DNA of 64,000 bases, from positions 310,001 through 374,000 of the forward strand of contig NZ_UUPU01000029.1 in the NCBI RefSeq assembly GCF_900591205.1, read 5' to 3'. This document shows, piece by piece, positions 16,961 through 25,600 of the stretch. This stretch comes from Pseudomonas viridiflava. Its GTDB lineage: Bacteria; Pseudomonadota; Gammaproteobacteria; Pseudomonadales; Pseudomonadaceae. The notes below the pieces were generated by a model. That model saw only the letters and a program-made list of their open reading frames with translations, was not told where the DNA came from and made no database searches. The translations under genes and the position numbers were made by a program. How positions within the stretch are numbered: the first letter of the stretch is position 1; every line of letters starts with the position of its first letter.

Positions 16961-17059
16961 TACGCGACCTACTGACCGGACTGCTCGGGATGGCGCAACA
17001 TTTCAAAGCCGGATCCACAGACACTTAAACAAACGCTGCCTGCTTCGATTAACCCGTTA

Positions 17060-17638
17060 TTATTTAGCCTTTATTAATTGCATCCAGTAGTCATATGTTT
17101 CTCGAAGTCGACCGATGTTTTTTGATCCCTCAGCAATCGCGCACGCGAATGCGTGAGCAACCCTTACTGGGTTGGTAGGCAGCGCGCCAGACGCGGATAT
17201 AACAGGTTGCCCATAATCCGCCTGTTTTTTACTGCCTTTTAACTGGCTCCAGCTCAGTTCAGGGTTATTTCGAATCGCCACTTCACCGTAGTACATACCG
17301 ACTAAAACAGCCAAAGACATTTCCTCTTCGGATAGAACGGGTGTGCTCACATCAGCCGGACAGACAACTGGATCAGTTTCCGTCTCATTAACGGTTGATG
17401 GCGTCGGTTTTTTATGAATGCGTGAGACCAACCAGTCAGCCAACACATCTATAGAGTGCGGAGAAAAGTCCGCACTCCAGTTTTCATATCCCTTTGTCTG
17501 CCAAACAGCTTGAATTAATTCGTCCAGACAATAGGGTTTATTAAGCATAAAGCGCTCATAAAAACCCTGTAACTCTTTCGAGTTCATCGATGAAAAAATA
17601 TCTGTGACAGGCGTATAGGCAGTTGTAAATTCCATCAT
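17060..17638 (-). CDS. Putative orphan immunity protein
   Basis: A 192-residue soluble protein of no family I recognise. It opens MMEFTTAYTPVTDIFSSMN and has two helical halves joined by a Thr/Pro/Asp-rich linker (around residues 75-105). Its ATG at 17638 overlaps by one base a TGA (TGATG) that ends a 15-codon toxin-like stub (17638-17682), and AAGG stands 7 bases upstream. This is the toxin-stop/immunity-start arrangement normal for CDI and other polymorphic toxin pairs. The upstream toxin has been cut off by the IS66 remnant. It is therefore proposed as an immunity gene kept after loss of its toxin; function is inferred from context only. Confidence 0.55.
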   Translation of the reverse strand: MMEFTTAYTPVTDIFSSMNSKELQGFYERFMLNKPYCLDELIQAVWQTKGYENWSADFSPHSIDVLADWLVSRIHKKPTPSTVNETETDPVVCPADVSTPVLSEEEMSLAVLVGMYYGEVAIRNNPELSWSQLKGSKKQADYGQPVISASGALPTNPVRVAHAFACAIAEGSKNIGRLRETYDYWMQLIKAK

Positions 17639-17682
17639 CAATGCACCTTAATTTTGATTCCCGCGTCGGACAGCGCTATTTC
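17638..17682 (-). pseudogene. 3' stub of a toxin gene, cut by IS66
   Basis: In the frame just upstream of the 17060-17638 gene the last 15 codons read EIALSDAGIKIKVH-stop, with the stop overlapping the next ATG by one base. The frame is interrupted precisely at 17683, where the IS66-type terminal sequence GTAAGCG begins. The short length prevents assigning a family. It resembles the beta-strand ends (…KVRIDV-, …QIRLNI-) seen at the end of the other toxins in this row. Confidence 0.45.
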
Positions 17683-18115
17683 GTAAGCGCTACATAAACC
17701 CCACCGATTTCCAGATGGGTGATGCGTTCAGCTAGACGACACTGGCGAGCAGCTCCACGGCAACAGCGCTTCGTAATCTTCAACTGCCACTGGCTTTGGC
17801 CGTCTCGACCAGACTGTAAAGTTGAGCGCTGGCCGTAGCGCCTTTAGGCGTATCGCTAAACAACCTGTTCTTTCGCCAGATCACGAAGGGGCGGATCGTG
17901 CGTTCAGCGGCATTATTATCGATCGGCAAATAGCCTTCCTCGACGTACCGTTCGAGTTTTTTCCAGTTACTCGCCAGATAGCCGATGGCCTTGCCCAAGG
18001 CGTTCTGGGACGTAACTTGAGGCTGCGTCTTTTCCATCCAATTTTTCAACTGTGCCAGCACTGGCAAGCTCCGATTATGACGACCGGTTTTACGATATCG
18101 GTTTGCCAAGCCTGA
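17683..18115 (-). mobile_element. IS66-family insertion sequence remnant
   Basis: The right end starts GTAAGCGCTACATAAACCCC, matching the GTAAGCG terminus of IS66 elements, and continues into the 3' part of tnpC. The left end of the element, tnpA, tnpB and most of tnpC are missing. It sits between a broken toxin upstream and an intact presumed immunity gene downstream, and so marks the place where that toxin was lost. Confidence 0.8.
17728..18109 (-). pseudogene. IS66 transposase (TnpC) fragment, internally deleted
   Basis: The frame from 18109 gives the C-terminal part of the IS66 DDE transposase: [34 protein letters not shown], then [19 protein letters not shown] with the conserved acidic/Asn-Asn block, and [22 protein letters not shown]. 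It stops at 17780. The last residues of TnpC ([12 protein letters not shown]) are found just after in a different frame (to 17728), so about 17 codons have been deleted with a frameshift. Not functional. Confidence 0.88.
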
Positions 18116-18246
18116 AGTTTGGACGCTAGTAAGGAGGCAGGATAACGCCCCCCTTACGCTATATTAAATTTCTGCCACATTTAACTCATTACCCGCATCA
18201 AGTCATTGCAGCCCTTCAGGTTTAGACGATGGAGCTACAACATTAG

Positions 18247-18429
18247 CTAACTTTTCGTCAGCGCCACTAATTGCTTTTGTACGATCAACTTACCCAAGAA
18301 ATCTGATCCACGGACAGCAGACCATGAGGGATCATTACCTTTAGCCGTGGGGCTATAAACATCATCGCCAACCTTCCATCCATTTTTCGCTGGAAGACTA
18401 CCAATTCGGCTGGCCTTTTTTGCACCAAC
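18247..18429 (-). pseudogene. Broken toxin tip, LHH/HNH nuclease-like fragment
   Basis: Directly after the stop of the 18430-18861 gene, and in the same frame, 60 codons stay open without any start codon. They read SRIGSLPAKNGWKVGDDVYS and then PTAKGNDPSWSAVRG before degenerating to a stop at 18247-18249. The pattern GWKVGDD-Y-PT-KGN-PSW--VR is one I recall at the N-terminal edge of LHH-type HNH nuclease toxins at the ends of CdiA/FhaB and Rhs proteins. The catalytic LHH part is missing, and the sequence after SAVRG diverges, so the module is dead. The 60-codon ATG frame at 18285-18467 overlapping it in another frame is spurious. Confidence 0.55.
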
Positions 18430-18861
18430 TCAACTTTTACCTTTGATGTGATTTCGCCACGGCACAAGCAAACCGTCCATCAGGACTCGATCAATAACAC
18501 CGTCCTCAATAGCGCCAACAAAAGTAGTATCTAACTGGAACTCAAAAGAAAGATTTTCTTTTTCAGATAGTTTTTTTACGGCACCTACCAGCGCCTCTAC
18601 GTCATCTAGGTTTTTTGAGTCCATCTCAATAGGAAGTATGTTTGGCGGCAAAGCCGAATAAATTTCCAACATCCCACCTACTACTTCCGCGCCACTTTCG
18701 TCTATCTCGTCAATAAAGCTTGGTGGAGTAACGCTCCATATTCTTGACGCAGCAACCTCATTCACAAGCTGCTCCACATTAGATCTAATAGTCTGGTCAA
18801 AATCCTGAGCCACGTAAAAAATTAACTTTTGCTTTGCAAACTTTAGCTGTATGGAATGCAT
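18430..18861 (-). CDS. Putative orphan immunity protein
   Basis: A 143-residue soluble acidic protein (MHSIQLKFAKQKLIFYVAQ...) with no family I can name. A strong ribosome site (AGGAG, 7 bases before the ATG) lies in the 14-base gap after the stop of a toxin-like fragment (18876-19043). The pairing and spacing match the toxin-immunity order on this strand, so it is proposed as the cognate immunity gene of that fragment. The acidic character would suit binding to a basic nuclease tip, but that is inference. AT-rich codon use contrasts with the core genes around. Confidence 0.55.
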   Translation of the reverse strand: MHSIQLKFAKQKLIFYVAQDFDQTIRSNVEQLVNEVAASRIWSVTPPSFIDEIDESGAEVVGGMLEIYSALPPNILPIEMDSKNLDDVEALVGAVKKLSEKENLSFEFQLDTTFVGAIEDGVIDRVLMDGLLVPWRNHIKGKS

Positions 18862-18875
18862 TACTCTGCTCCTTT

Positions 18876-19043
18876 TTACGGAGGGTATGTGGGGAGAGCT
18901 GACCCTGGACCGCCTGGATTATATCTAAATCCTCCTGGCATATGCGCGTCCAAATGCCGTGTATCAGGCAGTGGCACAGTAAGTGGTGAACCTTGAACAT
19001 GGTACATAGGAATTCTCTCGCCCTTGTTATAAACATTCAGCTG
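18876..19043 (-). pseudogene. Orphan toxin C-terminal fragment
   Basis: A start-less open frame begins inside the stop region of the SUKH-like immunity gene and reads VYNKGERIPMYHVQGS, LTVPLPDTRHLDAHMPGGF, RYNPGGPGSALPTYPP, then TAA at 18876-18878. The composition (Pro/Gly/His-rich with conserved-looking motifs) is that of a real protein end, unlike the overlapping 79-codon frame at 18797-19036, which is rejected. It looks like the last 50 or so residues of a displaced CdiA/FhaB toxin tip whose immunity gene (18430-18861) follows. I do not recognise the toxin family. Confidence 0.6.
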
Positions 19044-19672
19044 TCAATATTTAATCTAATCTGGGCACCGTCCGGCAGCTCTTTAATTTGACTGGCTATA
19101 TCTGCTCTAAATCTCATTCCTTCTACAGCATCAGCCAAGTACAAATTATCCAGCACAAACTCTCCACCCAGTACGAACGGCACCTTAGGTAACAAACGCT
19201 TCCCGGCAGCGAGCTGACCGTTCTGCTTTTGCCATTGATGCGCTAACGGATAGCCCGTAAGTACCTCATAATCACTGAGGAGAATTTGCGCCCAGCTTTC
19301 AATATCATCAGCCAAGTACTCTAACGAGCCTGTTTCGGGGTCAAAGGTATAGACCTTGCTATCTTTAATGCAGAACTGCCCACCAAAAACATCTTCAGCA
19401 AAAAAAAGACAACCATCGGCCAGGCCTTTGTAGCCACTGCGCCACAGAGCACTCTCGTTCCAATCACCAATGCCAATTTCGTTCTGACTAGAGTGTGTTG
19501 GAAATACATGCAAAGCACTTTCTAAAGCATAAAAACCATTACGTTGACACAGCATTCCCAAAAGTTGATCAGCTAAAGTGCCTGCCAATCTACGCGATTG
19601 CCCTAACATCTCCGGTTCATGCTCGCTCAAAGATGAACTTGCGTTCGATAACAATTTATCCAAACTAGCCAT
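19037..19672 (-). CDS. SUKH-like immunity protein paired with the FhaB/CdiA nuclease tip
   Basis: A 211-residue soluble protein starting three bases after the stop of the large exoprotein gene. The order GYKGLADGCLFFAEDVFGGQFCI, VYTFDPETGSLEYLADDIESW, then VPFVLGGEFVLDNLYLADAVEGM fits the SUKH/SMI1 superfamily (loading and stability immunity proteins); the LFFAEDVFGGQF block is the clearest mark. By position it is the cognate immunity protein that protects the cell and its kin from the NucA/NucB-type nuclease tip encoded immediately upstream. Its end (GAQIRLNIDS) echoes the end of the toxin (GAKVRIDVVD), which may be coincidence or a recombination trace. Translation is probably coupled to the exoprotein gene. 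Confidence 0.78.
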   Translation of the reverse strand: MASLDKLLSNASSSLSEHEPEMLGQSRRLAGTLADQLLGMLCQRNGFYALESALHVFPTHSSQNEIGIGDWNESALWRSGYKGLADGCLFFAEDVFGGQFCIKDSKVYTFDPETGSLEYLADDIESWAQILLSDYEVLTGYPLAHQWQKQNGQLAAGKRLLPKVPFVLGGEFVLDNLYLADAVEGMRFRADIASQIKELPDGAQIRLNIDS

Positions 19673-19675
19673 ATT

Positions 19676-22600
19676 CTAATCCACCACGTCTATTCGAACC
19701 TTCGCTCCGTTTGGCAACCCTCTACATTGAGCACCAATACAAGCACCAGCCCCACGATTGTCGCTAGGCTTGATATGTCTTACAGAGGCCCCTTGACCAC
19801 CTTCTTGAAACATTGCAGGTGGGTACTCATCACGATCAAGACCTGGTTTGGTTTCAATACCGCGCAAAGATTCACGCCTATTTGATGCCGTATTCGCGCG
19901 ATCTATGATCAGGGTGTCAGGCTTACCTGCGTCAATAGCGTCTTCGATGTGTTGTGCTGACTCAGGAAAGCGGCTTTTGCTGACTGTTACAACCTTTTCA
20001 ACATCACTCCCAGCGGCACCTGTCGCTTTTGCCCCTAACGCTTTGCCCAAAGCAACGGCTGCGGCGAATTTTAGAACATCCTCCCTGCTGGCGCCATTAT
20101 CGACAAGGTTGATCACCCCCGGTACATCTACGGGAGCCAAGTTTGAACCAATTAATCCATCCTGCTGAGCAAGCGTAACAATCTTCTCATCGCTTAGCCC
20201 TTGACGCTTCCACTCGGCGATCTTCTCACTCGTCCTAATCGCATCGACGTAAGGATTGCCGATCACTCCCGCCGGCGCCCAATCCGTGCCTGAAAGCGAA
20301 TAAATATCAAGAAAGCCGGCACCCTCTCCATTACGCTGCCCTTCTTTCACCCCTTCCAGCATGGCAATGGCATAGTCGACCACAAGAACGTTGTACTGAT
20401 CCCGTGTTAGCTCCCCACTCTGGTAAAGGCCCAGGAGTTTTTTCCCTGCTTCATTTTCTTGATAGCGGTATTCATTACGAATGTCGCGCTCGCAAGCACC
20501 ATCACCAGCGCAACCCTTGTAGCGTTCTTGCAGATCATCAATGCTGCCTATGTCAGCTTCCTTGAGCTTCTCATAGAGTTCAAGGCTGGCTTTATCCAGC
20601 TTTTTTACACCGTACTTGTTCGCCAACAGGTTGTTTTCAACCGCATTCTTCCCAACCTGCGCGGCGGCCACCGCATTCAGCGCGTCCTTGCCAACCACCG
20701 ATCCGGAGAGCCCAGCCGCCAACGTCGAGAGACTGGAGATCGTCTGCTTTTGCTCTTGGGTCAAATGTTCGTTACTGACATCGCCATACAGCTTCTCTTT
20801 GATCAGCTGTGCGGTTTTCTCCGCCACCACGGCCCCGGCTGCCCCTGCCAGCGCGGAGTTACCACCGGCCCGCGCCAGCACCGCACCCAACACGGCGTGA
20901 GCCATCAAGTTGGCGTTCGGGTCACCCTCGGTGACCTTTTTCACCGTCTGCGCCAGATACGGCGCCGCCGCACCCGCCAACGCACCGCCAACACTGCCGC
21001 CCACGGCCGCTTGCACCACGGCAGTCACGGCCTGGCTGGCCTTCTGGAAGCTGCTGCCGACGCCGTAATCCTGCTGGGCTTGCTGGCTGATCTGCAGCTG
21101 TGTCGGGTTGGGGTTACCGTCCTCGATCAGCTTCTGCCGTGTGGCTTTGCTGACGTCGCTGTTGGGGTCGTTGGCCGCCCTGATCCTGGCATCAGCGATG
21201 GCATCGCCAATGCCCTTGGTCAACTCCATCGAGCTTTTGACCAGGTCCATGCGCTCCTGCATGGCTTTCTCATCAGGCTTGTCGAGGTGCTGGTTGGCAT
21301 TGGCGGTATCGCGGTTCAGGCCGACCAGGTCGTTGGCCCCTTCGGCATTGCGCACCACGATCGTGCCTTCGCTGACGGCACTGCGTGTGTGGCTGTGGTC
21401 CGAGTCGTTGAGCGCCAGGCCATACAAGGCCCCCGGCTTGAGTGCGCCGACGCCGCCGCTGTAGGAGCCGGACACGCCTACACTCGCCGATTTACTCTCG
21501 ATCTCGCTTTTGTTCTTGATGTCGCTGACCAGCAGCCGATCGGTGAGCAGCAGGTTCCTGTCGGCCGTGGCCTCACTGGCAATCACCGCGCCTTGCAAGG
21601 TGGTGTTCTTGGCCACGTCGATGGTGTAGCCGCCCTTGCCGGCAAAGAAGCCGCTCTGGTCGGCGACTGCCTGGTAATCGCTGTTCGTCTTCGACGCCGC
21701 CAGGTTGGCCGACGCGGTAACGGTGGAGCCCAGGCAGAACGGCGGAATACAGATGCTCGCACCAAAGCCCGCACTGTCCTGCTTGCTCTTGGACGTGTCG
21801 GTGTCCTGGCGCGACAGGATGTTGAGGTTGCCACCGATATCGGCATCAATCCGCTCGGCACGTACCTGGGCCCCTGCCAGGGTGGTGTCCTGGCCGCTGC
21901 GCAGTACCAGCGAGCCGGTGTCCAGGGTGGTATTGACCTGGGTTACCGAGCTGCCCGAACCGAGGTTCTTGGCGATTTGCGCGCCAAGGTCGAGGGTGAA
22001 ACCGGTTTGCTCACCGACGTTGAAACTCACGCCGATGGCGGTTCGGTTGCGCGAGCCGTCATTTTTGCGGTCAGTGGTGTTCTGCGCGCTTTGCAGCAGG
22101 ATGTTGTTTTTCGCCGAGAGCAGGGTATTGCCGGCTTTCAACGAACTGCCGGTGATCAGCAGATCGCCCGCTGTGCCCGGCGCGTCACCCGCCGCGACAA
22201 TCGACAGGTTTTCACCCGCATTGAGGCTGCTCTGGTGAGCGGTCTGCGCCGCGTACTCGCTGCTGCTTTTGGTGCGGGTGTTGGCCAGCTCGGTGCCGAT
22301 CTTGATCAGCGAACCATTACCGGCGGAGCGTCCGGCGTTATCTTTTTCGTCACTGCTTTTCGACGCCAGATCGCCCAGCTGATTATTGAGGTTGTAGGTC
22401 GCCAATGCAGCCTGGGCGACCTTCACTGCCTTGAGACGCGGGTCATCAGCGTTACGGAGTGCTTCGGACGCGTCGCGAATGCTGTTGGCGGTATCGACCA
22501 CAGAGCCCGCGACCACACGGCCTACCGCCAGGCTTTTGGAACTGTCCTTGCTGGTCTGGCTGGCGGTTTCCATACCGGCCGTGATGCTGACGTTGGCACC

Positions 22601-25600
22601 ACTCAACTGCATGTTTTTGGTACTGACCAGATCACTCGCAACCACCGCCAGCTCACGCCCCGCCGTCAGCGACAGATTGCCCTCGCTCGAGCCGATGGTG
22701 CTGCCGGTCAAGGTCATTTCATTGGCTGTGCCGTTGTGTTTGGAGCTGTTGATGTACAGCTTCTGGTTGCCGGTCATGTCGTCCAGACCGAGCTTGTTGC
22801 CGGTCAACACACCGGTCAGGTCGCGATTTTTTTCCTTGTGCATGTCGGTGCGGGCGAAGGTGTTCTGCGCCGCGTCGATGGTCAGGTCACGGCCGGCCTG
22901 TACGGCAAGGTCGCCGGTGCTGACCAGGGAAGAACCCGTGACGGTGGCATCGCGTTTGGCCGCGACGGTCACGGTTTCGCCGGAGACCACGCTGCCCATG
23001 GCGGTGGTGCGTTTTTCGTCGACCTTGTCCTCAACCTTGCTCGACTTGAGGCCGCCCCAGCTGCTTTTGCTCTCTTTGCGCTCATGGCGCGCACTGTCGG
23101 AATTGCTCACGGCCAGGATGCTGATGTCCTGCCCGGCGACCAATTGCGTGGCGCCTTTTTCGGCGGTCACCGCACTGCCGGCCAGCAGCAGGTTTTCACC
23201 CGCCACCACGGTGCTGTGAGTACCGGCGCTGACCAGGCTGCCGACGTTGTTGACCGCGTCGGTTTCGTCGAGGCGGAATTTCTTGCCCTGGGAGGTTTTC
23301 TTGGTCTTGCTGTAGAAGCTGTAGTCCTGGTCTTCAGCGGCTTTGAGGCTGAGATTTTTACCGGACACCAGATAGGCTTCGTTGCCCGCATTTACCTGGC
23401 TGGCCACCAATTGCAGGTCTTGCCCGGCGCTCAGGGTGGCGTCGCCGCCGGCCTTGATCACGCTGGACACTTGCTGCACGTGGTCTTCGATGCTTTTGAT
23501 TTTTTTCGAGTTGTACGTCGAATGCTGCTCGTTGGCTGCCGCGATGGCGTTAAGGTCGCGGGTGGCAATCAGGTTGACGTCGCGCTTGGCCTCCACCTGG
23601 CTGCCGCCGGCGCTGATGTCGCGCCCGGCGACCACATGCAGGTCGCGGCCGGCTTCCACCACAGAGCCGTGCTGAACAATGTTCTTGTAGTTGGATTGGT
23701 TGCCGATCGCCCCACTGTCCAGGGTTTGCGCGGCGTTGATATTCACGTCGCCCACGGCTTTGACGGTGGTATCGGCGCCGCTCTTGAGCACGCCACCGAC
23801 GCTGTTGAAATTGCCACCGGCTTGCAGGGTCAACGCGTTGGCCGACTCGATGCGTGCGGCGCTGTCGATGAAGTCGCTGCGTTCGGTGCGGTAGGCGCTG
23901 GCGCTTTCATGGGTGGTGACCGTGCGCTCATTGAGCAGGTCGGCACCGGCGGCCAGGTTGACCTCGCTGCCGGCAATCACGCCGCCGGCACGGTTGCTCA
24001 GGTTGTTGCCGGCGAGCAGGTCGAGGCGTCCGCCCGCTTCCATCAAACCGCTGTTGGCGAGGTTGCCGCCGACGTTTGCCAACAGGCTGCCGCTGGCGCG
24101 TAACGTACCGGCGTTATTGAGGTTACTGCCGGTGATCAAGCTGACGTCACTGCCGGAAATCAACGCGCCATTGGGTGCCAGGCGATTGCTCGCCTGGGCC
24201 AGGTACAGCACCGGCACCAGCACTTGTTGCCCGGCGACGGTGGTGTTTTCCAGCCACACGATGTCGTGGGTCAGGGCCGCGACCTGTTCGGCGGTGAGGC
24301 TTACGCCTACAGACAGGTTAAGGGCGCTTTTGCTGCCGATGGCGTTGTCCATCAGGTGCTTGAAGAGGTCGGCGTCGCTGGTCTGGCCGTCGATAAAGCG
24401 CTGACCGGTGCGGGCGAGTACGGCTTGCTGGATCAGGCGTTGTTCGTAAAAGCCGTCGCCAAGGCGCCGCTGCGCGGTATCGGGGTCATAGCCGAGCTTG
24501 GTCAGCAGGTAATCCGAGCCCAGGAACTGACGCATGTTGGTGAACAGCGGGTTGGTTTCAATCAGGTATTTGTGCGGGCTGGCTGCGAACTGGCTGGTGG
24601 GCAGGCCGTTCACGCCGTTGCCGGCGTTGAGGTGGAACAGGCCATTCTCCCCGGTGGGCAGGTCGAAGCCTGGCAGGCCCAATGGGTTGACCTGTTGCTG
24701 GGCGACATCCGGCGGCAGTTGCGGGTTGAGGCTGACTTCGGTCGAATAGCCCGGCGCATGGGTATTCGCACCGCTGCCGACATAGGTGTAGCCAGGGCGC
24801 ACCACACGATTATCAATACCGTCTTGAGCCTGCACGTCCACGGCGCCACCGGCCTGGATCACGGCGGCGTAGCTCTGATCGGACTTCGCCAGCTCGGTGG
24901 TCTTGCGCAGGTCGATCTGCTCCTTTTGCATGGTGCCGATAAACGTGGCCAGGGCCCCTTGGAGGCCGCCGAGGTTGTTGGCGTTGTACTGCGCGCCGCC
25001 GATGGAATATTGCGCGGTGAAATTCGCGGCGTAGGTGTACCAACCCTGCGGCTTGCGCTCGCGCTCGGAGGTAAACACACGGTCGTATTGGGTGTCGTGG
25101 GTCACCAGGCCGACGTTGCTCAGTTGGTTGACCCGCACCGTCATCGCGCCACCGGCGGCGATGCTACTGCTGCTGTTGAGCAGCTCGCCGCCGCTCAGCT
25201 GCATGTCGCCGCCCGAAGTGATGCTGGACGCCGCCGTGGCGTTGCTGACGATAAAGTGATCACGCTCGGTGATCTGGAACGGTCGATTCTGCTTGCCGCC
25301 GTCGCAGTCGCCACCGGTCACGCCTTCGATACAGGCGACGGGCGTGATGGAAGCGCTGTAGATGCCGGATTCGGTGGTAAGCACGGTGCGGATATTGTCG
25401 ATCGTGCTGGCCGCCAGGATCAGGTTGCGCTCACTCTCGATAGTGCCCGAGCTGTTGATAATGCTGGTGGCCAGCCCGCCCTGGCCGTCGCGGTCGACGC
25501 GCAAGTTGCCCATGGCGTAGAGGTTGCCACCGAGGTTTTTCAGGCGCTCGACCTTCAGGTTCATGTCGGCGCCGCTGAAGATCAGCCCGTGGTCATTCAG

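Noticed and set aside
18285..18467. A 60-codon ATG frame downstream of the putative immunity gene
   Set aside because: It overlaps the immunity stop and the LHH-like fragment in a different frame and has no coherent content of its own.
18797..19036. A 79-codon minus-strand frame overlapping the toxin fragment
   Set aside because: Its content is not protein-like, and the overlapping frame 18876-19043 gives a coherent toxin-type end that stops just before a strong ribosome site.
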